Shown here: positions 1 to 9,466 of the stretch, one piece after another
Layout of the letters: every line of letters begins with the position of its first letter
Position numbering within the stretch: position 1 is the first letter of the stretch
Source: Ruminococcus_C callidus
GTDB lineage: Bacteria; Bacillota; Clostridia; Oscillospirales; Ruminococcaceae
NCBI RefSeq assembly: GCF_049562855.1
Contig: NZ_CP186925.1
Coordinates: 1,364,001-1,428,000, forward strand
Length of the DNA stretch: 64,000 nt
Direction of reading: 5' to 3'
Made by a program: the position numbers and the translations under genes
The notes under the pieces: model-generated
Seen by the model: the letters and a program-made list of their open reading frames with translations, nothing else
Told to the model about the DNA's origin: nothing
Databases searched by the model: none

Positions 1-217
1 CTTTTTTAGAAAGATATTCCTGCACGCGGTTTTCACCCAAGGTGTGGATACCACAGCTGATCGCATGATTTACCGCTTCCGGGGCAACCGTTTTGGTGAC
101 CGCCATCAATGTAATTTCGTCTGTCGGCTTACGGTACTTTGCCTTTGCTTCCTCCATCGCATCGACGATTCGTTTGTAGTTTTCGTCGATATAAGCAAAA
201 TTAGTTTCCATTTGCAT
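1..217 (-). CDS. yggS: YggS/YlmE-family PLP-binding protein, N-terminal part (runs off the left edge)
   Basis: The minus strand from 217 encodes about 72 residues beginning MQMETNFAYIDENYKRI and containing the family signature LMAVTKTVAPEAV, whose Lys carries the pyridoxal phosphate, followed by LGENRVQEY. This is the start of the YggS/YlmE (PROSC) family, which binds PLP in the cytoplasm and keeps PLP and amino-acid pools balanced. The ATG at 217 is preceded by an AAGG ribosome site, and a second ATG lies two codons on. The start overlaps the stop of the HlyD-like gene by about 17 bp, so the two are translationally coupled. In Firmicutes this gene usually heads a ylmE-sepF-ylmG-ylmH-divIVA division cluster, which would lie to the left of the window. 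Confidence 0.9.
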   Translation of the reverse strand, partial: MQMETNFAYIDENYKRIVDAMEEAKAKYRKPTDEITLMAVTKTVAPEAVNHAISCGIHTLGENRVQEYLSKK

Positions 218-1478
218 CAATCCCTTCTACAATTATGGAATCATAAAGCATTAAATAACCATCGCCTGCATTCAGTTTAGAAAGCACATAGTCTTTGCCT
301 TCGTAAACTACATCCAGACGTCGGAATTCCACTTTTTCACCGTCCTGCACATAAACGCCCCGGCTGTTCACGGTCTGTGTTTTTTCTTCGCCGGTTTCTT
401 CATCAGTGACGGTTTCTTCTACGTCTTTGAAACGGATCGCACTCCGCGGCACCTTGATGCCCTCATATTCTCCAAGAATCATTTCGACATTTTCAGTTCG
501 ATTCTGTACAAAGTCCGATGTTAGCATATCGCTGTATAAAACCACCATGACCTTGCCGTCTTCTCCGGTATTTCGGAGTTCCTGAATGGTGGCATCTGCT
601 GTTGCGGAAGACGTCATCAGACGAATCTTGACAGAATCACCGACCTGATATTTCTGATCCTGATTATCAATAATTCCAAGCATGTACCAGCCGTACTGTG
701 CAATGGATTTTCCCACTGTGTTTTGATCTTGATTCGTTTGGAGATTATTTTCGCTACTTTTTTTAGTAATATCCTGAATCTGTTCTGGCGTGATATTTGC
801 CAGATTTTCCGCAGTCAGTACAGACTCCAGCCCATCCACATGGCTGACAAAATAGGCAGAACTATCTGATGTAATAGTGTCTATGGGTGTTGCTTCCTCG
901 CTTTGCAAAGTCTGTATCTGTGCAGTCAAATCAGAAATTTGCTGTGCAAAAGAAACGGTTCCCTTGCTGACAACGATCTGATATGTGCTGCAGGATTCCA
1001 TAAACTGTTGTTCTGCGGCTGCCATGCCGGAGAGATTTCCAGCGTTTCGATTCTGAATCATCTCTTCGTAGTACTGAGAAATCTGGCGGGATAAATCCGC
1101 AGGCTGTGCTTGTTCCAGCGTTCCGGGATTGGAGATACGTTCCAAAACATTCAGCTTTTCCTGTAATGCCTCTGCCTGTTGTTTTTTTTCAATGGTGCTC
1201 TCGTCCGGATAAATTTCGGCAATCACATCATTGACTGCAATTTTTCCTCCGTCCGGTACTTGATAACTGATTGCACCAGTGTCGCTGTAAGTCAGTACTG
1301 TTTCGTCCCGTACATAGACGCCCTCGAAGAATTTGGATTCATCTGCTTTGGCACGCATGGCTGTTTCTGTTTCATAGCTAGTGTCCACAAGGTGAAAGAT
1401 GATCGTGCCAAATGTAGCAATGACAGAAGCCGACAGAAGCACTAACAGCACATTATTCATTTTATTGCTGGAATTCAT
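201..1478 (-). CDS. HlyD-like membrane-anchored protein
   Basis: A 425-residue protein with one N-terminal membrane segment (about residues 8-28). A short lipoyl/biotinyl-like half motif follows (TGAISYQVPDGGKIAVNDVIAEIYPDE), then a helical, probably coiled-coil stretch (about 95-190) and a C-terminal beta-barrel-like part. This is the layout of HlyD/RND adaptor subunits, here in a monoderm. No ABC or RND partner is adjacent, so an export role is not shown. In Clostridia this family often lies next to yggS and sepF, which suggests an envelope or division-linked role (inference). The start ATG follows GAGGTGATCTGCAT. It lies 46 bp after hfq in the same direction and overlaps yggS. Confidence 0.75.
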   Translation of the reverse strand: MNSSNKMNNVLLVLLSASVIATFGTIIFHLVDTSYETETAMRAKADESKFFEGVYVRDETVLTYSDTGAISYQVPDGGKIAVNDVIAEIYPDESTIEKKQQAEALQEKLNVLERISNPGTLEQAQPADLSRQISQYYEEMIQNRNAGNLSGMAAAEQQFMESCSTYQIVVSKGTVSFAQQISDLTAQIQTLQSEEATPIDTITSDSSAYFVSHVDGLESVLTAENLANITPEQIQDITKKSSENNLQTNQDQNTVGKSIAQYGWYMLGIIDNQDQKYQVGDSVKIRLMTSSATADATIQELRNTGEDGKVMVVLYSDMLTSDFVQNRTENVEMILGEYEGIKVPRSAIRFKDVEETVTDEETGEEKTQTVNSRGVYVQDGEKVEFRRLDVVYEGKDYVLSKLNAGDGYLMLYDSIIVEGIDANGN

Positions 1479-1524
1479 ATGCAGATCACCTCACAAAACC
1501 AACGGATTTCCAGATGCTTTTGCA

Positions 1525-1764
1525 TCATTCTACAGAATCACTTTCTAAAATGGAAACAGGACGTATGGGAATAATGGTGGAAATGGCGTGTTTGTATACC
1601 AAGTTTTGTTTTCCGTCACATTCCAGAATGACAATATAGCTGTCAAACCCTTTTACAATGCCCTTAAATTGAAAACCGTTTGTCAGAAAAATTGTAACGC
1701 CGATGTGATCCTTTCGGGCTTGATTCAGGAATACGTCCTGAAGGTTCATGTTTTTGTTGTTCAT
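1525..1764 (-). CDS. hfq: RNA chaperone Hfq
   Basis: A 79-residue protein with the Sm1 and Sm2 motifs of Hfq: NLQDVFLNQARKDHIGVTIFL, then NGFQFKGIVKGFDSYIVIL and the Sm2 signature as YKHAISTI (family form YKHAIST). Hfq forms a hexameric ring that binds U-rich and A-rich RNA and helps small RNAs pair with mRNAs. The ATG at 1764 has a near-ideal ribosome site (AAAGGAGTC, 5 nt spacing); the reading frame stays open further upstream but has no ribosome site there. It follows miaA by about 70 bp, the miaA-hfq order conserved in many bacteria, and is read as part of the miaB-mutS-mutL-miaA operon. Confidence 0.95.
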   Translation of the reverse strand: MNNKNMNLQDVFLNQARKDHIGVTIFLTNGFQFKGIVKGFDSYIVILECDGKQNLVYKHAISTIIPIRPVSILESDSVE

Positions 1765-1837
1765 TGTTAGACTCCTTTTCTTTGAGCGAAAAATACCGAA
1801 TGCGCTTTGCATTCATTTTCTCTTTGTATATAAATGC

Positions 1838-2800
1838 TCAATTTATATTATAGCACATTTCTCCGGACTTGGCTATAATTTTTTGACACTTTTCCATAAT
1901 TTCTGGTTTCTTGTCAGATTTGTCTAAAATAATCCACTGAATTCGATCATTTTTGCGGAACCATGTCAACTGTCTTTTGGCATATCTGCGGGTTTCCTGT
2001 TTAATTTTGTCGATACACGCCTGCAATGGCATCTTTTTTTCAAAATATGGAATCAGTTCCTTATAGCCAATTGCGTGATAAGCAGTCCGAAGTGCTTCGT
2101 TTTGATACACATGATAAGCTTCTTCGATCATGCCTTGTTCTATCATTTGATCCACCCGTGTATTGATTCGTTCGTAAAGCACCGACCGTTCATAAGTCAG
2201 GCCGATGATCAGGGATTGATAAGGACTTGGGATCTGGTGACTTTCGGCTTTGCATGCGGTGAATGTTTTTCCTGTCAGCGTACAAACCTCCAGTGCACGT
2301 ATCACACGCACCAGATTATTAGGGTGGATTTCCGCTGCGGCTTCTGGATCCAATGCTTTTAGCTGGTCATGCAGTGCAATGTTGCCGTGCTCTTTGGCGT
2401 ATTCCAGAAATTTTTGCCGTAGTGCAGCGTCCTGCGTAGTTGGAGCCAGCTGCACGTTGGAAAGCAATGATGAAACGTAAAGGCCAGTTCCGCCGACAAG
2501 GACGGGCAGGTGCTTTCGGTGATAGATTTCTGCAATTGTCGGTTTTGCTAACGCCAGATAGTCTGCAACGCTGAATGTGGCATTCACAGGGACACAGCCG
2601 ATCAGATGATGCGGCACACCCTCTTGCTCTTCCGGTGTGGGCTTTGCCGTTGCAATATTCAGTCCCTGATAGATCTGCATGGAATCTGCGGAAACAACTT
2701 CTCCATGATATGCTTTTGCCAGCATCACGCCAAGTGAAGTTTTTCCGGATGCCGTGGGGCCAACCACTGCAAGTACTGGTATTTTTTCTGAATCTGTCAT
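1838..2800 (-). CDS. miaA: tRNA dimethylallyltransferase MiaA
   Basis: A 320-residue enzyme that adds a dimethylallyl group to N6 of A37 in tRNAs reading UNN codons, the step before MiaB. The P-loop GPTASGKT is at residues 14-21, followed by the DSMQIYQGL catalytic motif and GGTGLYVSSLL. Length matches the family. The ATG follows GGAGGGTATAGGTC, and the gene starts 3 bp after the mutL stop. MiaB, which acts on the product of MiaA, is the first gene of the same operon, so both steps of ms2i6A synthesis are encoded together. Confidence 0.96.
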   Translation of the reverse strand: MTDSEKIPVLAVVGPTASGKTSLGVMLAKAYHGEVVSADSMQIYQGLNIATAKPTPEEQEGVPHHLIGCVPVNATFSVADYLALAKPTIAEIYHRKHLPVLVGGTGLYVSSLLSNVQLAPTTQDAALRQKFLEYAKEHGNIALHDQLKALDPEAAAEIHPNNLVRVIRALEVCTLTGKTFTACKAESHQIPSPYQSLIIGLTYERSVLYERINTRVDQMIEQGMIEEAYHVYQNEALRTAYHAIGYKELIPYFEKKMPLQACIDKIKQETRRYAKRQLTWFRKNDRIQWIILDKSDKKPEIMEKCQKIIAKSGEMCYNIN

Positions 2801-2803
2801 GAC

Positions 2804-4816
2804 CTATACCCTCCGCCGGAATTGTTTTTCCAGATCGTATTTTCGAATCACAAACATTACCGGTCTGCCGTGCGGACAGTGTCGGACATTTTCATCGTCC
2901 CATACTTGCTGTGCCAGCTTCTGCAATTCTTGTATGGTGGAATGATCGCCGGAACGAATGGCAGATTTGCAGGCAATGGTGTGCAGAGTATCGTTGAAAG
3001 TGTGTACCTGCGGATCGCGTTTTCCTAGTACTAGGTTATGTGCGATCTCTGTGACAACCTCATCAATATTCAGTGGCAGTACGAAAGACGGCACGGCAGT
3101 TGCCCGCAATTGCGGCGGACTACTGCAATCAAAGGCAAATCCCATTTCTGCTAACTTTGGAAGATTTTCCTGTACCGCTGAAAACTCTTCCATGGAAAGC
3201 AAAGTTTCGCTGGGGCGAAGCAACATCTGGCTGGTCAGCTTTGATGCTCCGGAGCGAAGCTGTTCAAAGAGCACTCGCTCATGTGCGGCATGTTTATCAA
3301 AAATCAGCAGTTTGTCTTCTTCTGCAGCTTCTGCAATGATATAATTCTCAAAAATTTCTCCCAGCACGTGAATCTGTACATGCTCTTGAGCCTTGGGTTC
3401 TGGCACTGCTGGGAGTGTTTCTTTTGCTGCTGATACAGGATTTTCTGCAAAGGAACGACTGTTGAGAAACTCATACTTTCCTTCAGACAACTCTGGAATG
3501 GAAACCGGCTCCACAGGTCGAGATCTTTCGGTTTGTTCTGTATATGCTGTTTCTTCCAGTTCTTCATCATGAAATTTTGTTTCCGGAAGAACGATTGGCG
3601 GAACTGCAATGGTTGCCGAAGCGGTGCTGACCAGTGGGGCAACAGTTTCCCTTGTCGTTTCTTTCGGTGCCGGTTCTGCTGCTGGCTTTTCTGTCGGCGG
3701 AAGGAGCACTTCTGGTTCTGGCTCTGAGATCTGCGGCAATGCTGGTTGCACAAATTCCTGTTGAGGTTCTGGCTGTGCAGTCCAATCCCGCTGTGGAACA
3801 TGATCCATTTGAAACTCATAAATCAAGCCGTTTTTCATCAGGGCATTTTTCACTGCGAAGAATAAACTGTCCATGACTGCTTTTTCATTGGAAAAACGAA
3901 CTTCTGCTTTTGCAGGGTGAATGTTTACATCTACCTGTTCCGGCGGAACTTGCAGCATCAACACGCAGGTGGGAAACTTTCCGACCATGATCAAATTCTG
4001 ATAGGCGTTTTCCAAAGCTACGCTGCACTGTCTGGATCGAACATATCTGCCATTGATAAAGAAATTCTGAAACGTTCGGTTGGAACGGGAGTACAAAGGC
4101 TTTCCCACAAAACCAGTCACCTGATTCATGCCGTCCTCATAAGAAACCGGTATCAAGTCATGAGCGAACTCTTTTCCCAGAATGGCATAAATTGCAGTGT
4201 ACAAGTCACCGCTGCCGTCGGTACGGAATTCCGTTCGGTTATCCCGTATCATGCGAAATGCGATTTCTGGGTGTGACAATGCGATTTTCTGAACGATCTG
4301 GCTGACGGCGTTTGCTTCGGTCACATCTCGTTTCATGAATTTTTTCCGAACCGGAACATTGTAAAACAGGTCGCGGATCAAAAGTGTTGTCCCGTCCGGA
4401 CAACCGGTCTGTTCCAATTCTCCTGCTGTACTGCCGGAAATGCTGTAGCTGGTGCCGAAATCATCCTCTTTTCGCTTCGTCAATACTGTGACTTTTGCCA
4501 CTGCTGCAATGGAAGCCAGAGCCTCACCGCGAAAGCCTAATGTGAAAATGTGATCCAGATCGGTTTTTTCTGCAATTTTACTGGTGGCGTGACGGAGAAA
4601 AGCAGTAGGTACTTCCTCCGGTGCCATGCCGCAGCCGTCATCTACGATTCGCATGTAAGTGGTACCGCCATGCTGAATTTCCACTGTGATGTGTTTTGCT
4701 CCGGCATCGATTGCATTTTCCACCACTTCTTTGATAACAGAAGACGGACGCTCAATGACTTCTCCGGCGGCAATCAATTCAGAAATTTCTTTCCGCAAAA
4801 CTGTAATATGCGGCAT
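2804..4816 (-). CDS. mutL: DNA mismatch repair protein MutL
   Basis: A 670-residue GHKL ATPase that links MutS recognition to strand incision. Visible N-terminal motifs are ENAIDAGA, DDGCGM, RHATSKI and GFRGEALASI. A low-complexity Pro/Glu linker (about 345-480) leads to the dimerisation/endonuclease domain. That domain carries DKHAAHERVLFE (DQHAxxExxxxE family motif with Q to K), ACKSAIRSGD and CPHGRPV, so it is probably a nicking MutL as in bacteria without MutH. The ATG at 4816 was chosen because GAAGGTG lies just upstream; the frame extends three codons to a GTG that is part of that ribosome site. Confidence 0.96.
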   Translation of the reverse strand: MPHITVLRKEISELIAAGEVIERPSSVIKEVVENAIDAGAKHITVEIQHGGTTYMRIVDDGCGMAPEEVPTAFLRHATSKIAEKTDLDHIFTLGFRGEALASIAAVAKVTVLTKRKEDDFGTSYSISGSTAGELEQTGCPDGTTLLIRDLFYNVPVRKKFMKRDVTEANAVSQIVQKIALSHPEIAFRMIRDNRTEFRTDGSGDLYTAIYAILGKEFAHDLIPVSYEDGMNQVTGFVGKPLYSRSNRTFQNFFINGRYVRSRQCSVALENAYQNLIMVGKFPTCVLMLQVPPEQVDVNIHPAKAEVRFSNEKAVMDSLFFAVKNALMKNGLIYEFQMDHVPQRDWTAQPEPQQEFVQPALPQISEPEPEVLLPPTEKPAAEPAPKETTRETVAPLVSTASATIAVPPIVLPETKFHDEELEETAYTEQTERSRPVEPVSIPELSEGKYEFLNSRSFAENPVSAAKETLPAVPEPKAQEHVQIHVLGEIFENYIIAEAAEEDKLLIFDKHAAHERVLFEQLRSGASKLTSQMLLRPSETLLSMEEFSAVQENLPKLAEMGFAFDCSSPPQLRATAVPSFVLPLNIDEVVTEIAHNLVLGKRDPQVHTFNDTLHTIACKSAIRSGDHSTIQELQKLAQQVWDDENVRHCPHGRPVMFVIRKYDLEKQFRRRV

Positions 4817-4888
4817 GACAAACACCTTCTTTCTAAGCGGTATTTTACCGCGGACATGTGAACACTTTTATTAAAGCGTGTTTACATA

Positions 4889-7513
4889 CTAGGACAGCAT
4901 CGATGTGAGATCAGCCAGTAGTTCCCTGCATTCTGCATCACTTAATTCTGCCAGATGTGTTTTTTGCAAGGTGGCAATTGCCCGTTCCTGCTGCATTGCT
5001 GCAAAACTGATCTGTCCAGTCTGTGCGGTTTGCTTCGGGGCGGATACTGCTGTCTGTGCTTCCATTTCTGCCAGCAGTTCCTTGGCACGTTTGACGACCT
5101 GATCCGGCAGCCCTGCGAGTTTTGCAACAGCAATGCCGTAGCTGTCATCAACGCCGCCAGGAACGATTTTTCGCAGAAACCGAATGGTATCGCCGTGCTT
5201 CTTGACAGCAACGCTGTAATTTTTTACCCCGTCGATTTCTTGTTCTAAATCCAGTAGTTCATGGTAATGGGTGGCGAACAAAGTTTTACAGCCGATTTTC
5301 CGGCTGCTGATGTACTCTGCTACAGCACGTGCGATGCTAACACCGTCCAACGTGGAAGTGCCTCTGCCTACTTCGTCCAGAATTACCAGACTGTTCTTGG
5401 TGGCATAATTCAAAATGTCTGAAACCTCTTTCATTTCCACCATAAAGGTACTCTGTCCGGCTGTCAGATCATCTGATGCTCCGATACGTGTGAAGATCTT
5501 ATCCACGACAGAAATTTTGGCATACTCTGCCGGCACGAAAGAACCGATTTGAGCCATTAGCGTAATCAACGCCACCTGACGCATGTATGTAGATTTACCT
5601 GCCATATTTGGTCCGGTGATCATCAGCATACGCTGTGCTTTGGTATCCAGATAGGTGTCATTCGGCACAAACATTTCCTCTGTCAGCATGCGTTCCACAA
5701 CAGGGTGTCTGCCGCCGGTAATCTGAATGCTGCCGTCTACTGCGATTTCCGGTTTTGTGTAGTCGTTCTCAATTGCCACATTGGCAAATGAAGCCAGCAC
5801 GTCAACTTGTGCAACTGCCGCTGCTGTTTCCTGAACTTTTTTCAGCATGGCAGCCAGGCAATCCCGCACTTCGGAGAAAATGCCTTCTTCCAGACGCAGT
5901 ACGCGGTCTTTGGCTCCGAGAATTTCATTCTCTACATTTTTCAGTTCTTCTGTGATGAAACGTTCGCTGTTTGCCAGTGTTTGCTTTCGGATATAGTCCG
6001 AGGGAATCAAATCATAATAAGAACGAGTAACTTCCAGATAATAGCCAAAGACACGGTTATAGCCAATTTTCAAACCCTTGATGCCTGTACGTTCTTTTTC
6101 CCGCTGAAGAATTTCATCGATAATCTGTGTGCCGCCGTTCATAATGTGGCGTTGCCGATCCAGTTCTTCATGGAAGCCGTCCCGAATCACGCCGCCGTCT
6201 TTCAAAGTGATTGGCGGATCATCTACGATTGCATTTTCTACTAATGTACACACTCGTTCCAGCGGCGAAATTTGTTGCTCCAGCGTTGCCAGCAAGCGGG
6301 AATCCCCTGCCAGCTGTCGTAGCTGTGCTTTCAGTTCCGGCAGCTGCTGGGCAGTCATGGAGAGTGACTTCAAATCCCGTGGAGTGGCTTTCTGGTAAAT
6401 GACTCTTGTCATCAGACGTTCCAGATCATAGACGTTGTTCAGCAGATCTCGGACTTCCATTAGCACAAGGCTTTTCTTGACAAATGCATCTACTGCGTCC
6501 AGTCTTGCCATGATCTTGACGGGCTGCACCAGCGGCTGTTCCAACCATGTTTTCAACAGCCGTTTGCCCATAGCGGTTCTGGCATCGTCCAACAGCCATA
6601 ACAGCGAACCTTTTCGCTCCTTGTTGCGAATGGTTTCTGTCAGCTCCAGATTGCGGCGGGCGTTCAAGTCCAGCCCCATTGCTGAAGCACTGTCTGCAAC
6701 TTCAATGGAAACAAAACGTGCGATGTTTCGCTTCTGAGTTTCCCGAATATAATCCAGCATACCACAGACAGCACTGACATCAGCACCGTCTTCTGTCATG
6801 CCCAACAAATCCAAGGAAGGAACACCGAATTGCTGGCATACCAATTCCCGATTTTGTACCGGATCGAAGCAGATGTCATCTCGCAGAGAAACTGCACACT
6901 GCAGCCGAACTTTGATAAAATCCATAACGGACTTCAAAGAGAGTGCCTGACTGTTCATTACCAGTTCTGCCGGCATGTAGCGGGACAGCACGTCCATAAT
7001 GCGGACAGAAAGGTCAGATGCTTCCTGTGGTACTGTCAGGGACATTTCTCCGGTGGAAAGGTCTGCGAAGCAAAGTGCACAGGAACCGTCATTTCCGTAA
7101 TACAGGGTACAGATATAGTTATTGGAATCATCTTCCAGCATGCTGCTCTCGATCAGCGTACCCGGCGTAACAATACGAATGACATCACGTTCTACCAAGC
7201 CTTTGCTCAATGCTGGATCTGTCATCTGCTCGCAAATTGCGATCTTGTATCCCTTATCCACCAGACGTTTCAAATAGAGTTCTACACTGTGATACGGTAC
7301 GCCGCACATGGGAGCCCGTTCTTCCAGACCGCACTCTTTTCCGGTCAGTGTCAGTTCCAACTCTCTGGAAACCAGAATAGCATCTTCGAAAAACATTTCA
7401 TAAAAGTCGCCCAATCGGAAAAACACGATACAGTCACTGTATTTTTCTTTGGTCGCTGCATACTGCTGCATCATAGGAGAAAGTTTTTCTCTGGGGACAT
7501 CTGCTAAGTTCAT
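4889..7513 (-). CDS. mutS: DNA mismatch repair protein MutS
   Basis: An 874-residue mismatch sensor of the MutS1 type. The mismatch-reading wedge FFRLGDFYEMF is near residue 30, the Walker A GPNMAGKST and Walker B LVILDEVGRGTSTLDG are in the C-terminal ATPase domain, and FATHYHEL follows. The ATG at 7513 follows AGGAGGTGAATCCC; an in-frame GTG three codons upstream overlaps that ribosome site and is unlikely to be used. mutL begins 73 bp downstream. This gives a complete MutSL system inside the miaB-hfq operon. Confidence 0.97.
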   Translation of the reverse strand: MNLADVPREKLSPMMQQYAATKEKYSDCIVFFRLGDFYEMFFEDAILVSRELELTLTGKECGLEERAPMCGVPYHSVELYLKRLVDKGYKIAICEQMTDPALSKGLVERDVIRIVTPGTLIESSMLEDDSNNYICTLYYGNDGSCALCFADLSTGEMSLTVPQEASDLSVRIMDVLSRYMPAELVMNSQALSLKSVMDFIKVRLQCAVSLRDDICFDPVQNRELVCQQFGVPSLDLLGMTEDGADVSAVCGMLDYIRETQKRNIARFVSIEVADSASAMGLDLNARRNLELTETIRNKERKGSLLWLLDDARTAMGKRLLKTWLEQPLVQPVKIMARLDAVDAFVKKSLVLMEVRDLLNNVYDLERLMTRVIYQKATPRDLKSLSMTAQQLPELKAQLRQLAGDSRLLATLEQQISPLERVCTLVENAIVDDPPITLKDGGVIRDGFHEELDRQRHIMNGGTQIIDEILQREKERTGIKGLKIGYNRVFGYYLEVTRSYYDLIPSDYIRKQTLANSERFITEELKNVENEILGAKDRVLRLEEGIFSEVRDCLAAMLKKVQETAAAVAQVDVLASFANVAIENDYTKPEIAVDGSIQITGGRHPVVERMLTEEMFVPNDTYLDTKAQRMLMITGPNMAGKSTYMRQVALITLMAQIGSFVPAEYAKISVVDKIFTRIGASDDLTAGQSTFMVEMKEVSDILNYATKNSLVILDEVGRGTSTLDGVSIARAVAEYISSRKIGCKTLFATHYHELLDLEQEIDGVKNYSVAVKKHGDTIRFLRKIVPGGVDDSYGIAVAKLAGLPDQVVKRAKELLAEMEAQTAVSAPKQTAQTGQISFAAMQQERAIATLQKTHLAELSDAECRELLADLTSMLS

Positions 7514-7561
7514 GGGATTCACCTCCGATAATCACTTCAGAACTTGTTTCGCGACAGGTGT

Positions 7562-7978
7562 TCAGTGACAGCCGCCGCAGGAAGAACAGTTGCCAGTGCA
7601 GTTGGTCAGATCCGGGTGACACCGATCCGGATCTTCTCCGTTTGCACACAGGGACAAAATGGTGTCCACTTCCTGCATCATCATATTCATTGCCTGCTTG
7701 GCAGTATCAAAAGCCTGCATGTTCGGGTTTTCCATGATCTGCAAATAAAGTGCCTGTATCTCCTGTTCCAGTTTTTCCAATTTTTCCGGATTCCGGTTTT
7801 CCTCCAGCTTTTTAGTTTCATGCTGATAGGACATTTTTTTCAGATTAAATGCCTGTATATTTTCCTGCAGTTCTGTATCTGCATCATTATCGGTTTTGGC
7901 TTTCCAATACGCCTGATAACGCGGGTCTGCCTGAATTGCTTTGCCCAATTGTCTTACCGCAGCTTCTACTTCTGTCAT
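7562..7978 (-). CDS. YlbF/YmcA-family protein with C-terminal cysteine cluster
   Basis: A 138-residue, largely helical protein matching the YlbF (Com_YlbF) family. It begins MTEVEAAVRQLGKAIQADPRYQAYWKA, and the 'DPRYQAY' type motif is typical. The C-terminus ends in a Cys-rich tail (NCTGNCSSCGGCH). In Bacillus, YlbF, YmcA and YaaT form the Y-complex that binds RNase Y and influences mRNA processing and phosphorelay; the complex carries Fe-S clusters, which fits the Cys tail here. The gene overlaps the end of miaB by 4 bp and precedes mutS by about 50 bp. Linkage of ylbF/ymcA-type genes to miaB is common in Firmicutes. Confidence 0.85.
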   Translation of the reverse strand: MTEVEAAVRQLGKAIQADPRYQAYWKAKTDNDADTELQENIQAFNLKKMSYQHETKKLEENRNPEKLEKLEQEIQALYLQIMENPNMQAFDTAKQAMNMMMQEVDTILSLCANGEDPDRCHPDLTNCTGNCSSCGGCH

Positions 7979-9387
7979 GCCTGTTCCTCCTCTACCAGTT
8001 CGCCAAGTACTGCCCAGTTTCTGGCTTCTGTAATTCTGACATTCTGAAATGTGCCGATCAGGGAGGGGTCACCGGAAAATTCCACAATAATGAATGCACT
8101 GTCCTTTCCGACCAGTCTGCCTTTCCGCTTGCTCTCCCCGTCTACCAGTACTCGCAGTGTTCTGCCAATGAAGCGTTTGTTGTGTTCAGAAGCGATGTCC
8201 CGCTGCAAGGCAAGCAAACGCTCCATACGATTTTTCTTTTCAGCATCTGTGGTGTGATCTTCCATTTCCGCAGCCTTGGTGCCGCGGCGTTTGGAATAAA
8301 TAAATGTATAGATGTTATCATACTGCACACTTCGGATCAAATCCAGTGTGCCTTGAAAGTCTGCTTCGGATTCATCCGGAAATCCAACGATCAAATCGGT
8401 TGTCAAGGAAAAATCCGGATCTCTTTGCCGAAGATAGTTGACACTCTCCATATATTTTTCTACGGTGTAGCGGCGATTCATGCGGCGGAGCACATCATCG
8501 CTGCCGCTTTGTACCGGCAAATGCAAATGGTGCCCGATCTTCGGACATTCCAGAATTGTGTCCAGCAGTTCCGGCGTAGCATCTTTCGGGTGTGACGACA
8601 TAAACCGAACTACAAATTCTCCCGGAATTGCATTGACTTTTCGAAGTAGCTGTGCAAAGGTCAGCGGCTGCTCCAAATCTTTTCCGTAGGAGTTTACATT
8701 CTGTCCCAACAGCATGATTTCTTTATAGCCGTCTGCTACCAGTTGTTTGACTTCATTTAAAATCTGTTCCGGATCACGGCTGCGTTCCCGTCCGCGAACA
8801 TACGGTACAATACAGTATGTGCAAAAATTATTGCAGCCGAACATAATGGGGACAGAAGCTTTGAACGGGTGCTCCCGTGACGGTACGATTCCCTCATACA
8901 TGGCGTCGTATTCGCCGGTATCACAGGCAAACTTTTTTCCCTGAAAATGTTCCAGAAGCAACTGTGGAAAACGGCTGAGAGAAGCAGTACCGAAAACAAT
9001 ATCCACAAAGGGATAATGTGTCCGGACAAATTCTGCTGTATGTTCTTCCGATGCCATACAGCCGCAAAGCACCAGAATTAGATTCGGGTTTGCCTTTTTG
9101 TACTTTTTTACATTGCCGAGAATGCCGTATACCCGATCTTCCGCACTCTCCCGCACGGCACAAGTATTGAACAGAATCAGATCTGCATCTTCATAGGAAT
9201 CGGTCATTGTATAGCCCAGTTCGATCAGCATGCCGCGAATTCGTTCGCCGTCTGAAACATTCAGCTGACAGCCAAAACTATGCACATGTGCACGCACAAC
9301 GTCCCGATCTTGAAATAGATAGGGTTGTAACTGATGCCGCATGGCTTCTGTCACTGCTGTCATTGTCTGATTGTTCCGACATTCCAT
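7975..9387 (-). CDS. miaB: tRNA-2-methylthio-N6-dimethylallyladenosine synthase MiaB
   Basis: A 470-residue radical SAM methylthiotransferase that converts i6A37 to ms2i6A37. The N-terminal UPF0004 domain shows the three cluster cysteines in SFGCQLNVSD, FNTCAVRES and LCGCMASE. The radical SAM CX3CX2C is FGCNNFCTYCIVP, and a C-terminal TRAM domain (about 395-460) starts at GRTLRVLVDG. The ATG follows GGAGATAGAGAATT. It is the first gene of the operon that runs through ylbF, mutS, mutL, miaA and hfq, with a promoter at 9438-9466. Confidence 0.96.
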   Translation of the reverse strand: MECRNNQTMTAVTEAMRHQLQPYLFQDRDVVRAHVHSFGCQLNVSDGERIRGMLIELGYTMTDSYEDADLILFNTCAVRESAEDRVYGILGNVKKYKKANPNLILVLCGCMASEEHTAEFVRTHYPFVDIVFGTASLSRFPQLLLEHFQGKKFACDTGEYDAMYEGIVPSREHPFKASVPIMFGCNNFCTYCIVPYVRGRERSRDPEQILNEVKQLVADGYKEIMLLGQNVNSYGKDLEQPLTFAQLLRKVNAIPGEFVVRFMSSHPKDATPELLDTILECPKIGHHLHLPVQSGSDDVLRRMNRRYTVEKYMESVNYLRQRDPDFSLTTDLIVGFPDESEADFQGTLDLIRSVQYDNIYTFIYSKRRGTKAAEMEDHTTDAEKKNRMERLLALQRDIASEHNKRFIGRTLRVLVDGESKRKGRLVGKDSAFIIVEFSGDPSLIGTFQNVRITEARNWAVLGELVEEEQA

Positions 9388-9437
9388 AATTCTCTATCTC
9401 CGTTTCTGTATTCCATTGAAAAAGGTCATTACACTTT

Positions 9438-9466
9438 ATTATAGCATAACTCACTTTTCTTTGCAA
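9438..9466 (-). promoter_or_regulatory. Sigma-A-type promoter of the miaB operon
   Basis: On the minus strand: -35 TTGCAA (9461-9466), 17-bp spacer, -10 TATAAT (9438-9443), about 50 bp ahead of the miaB start. Confidence 0.75.
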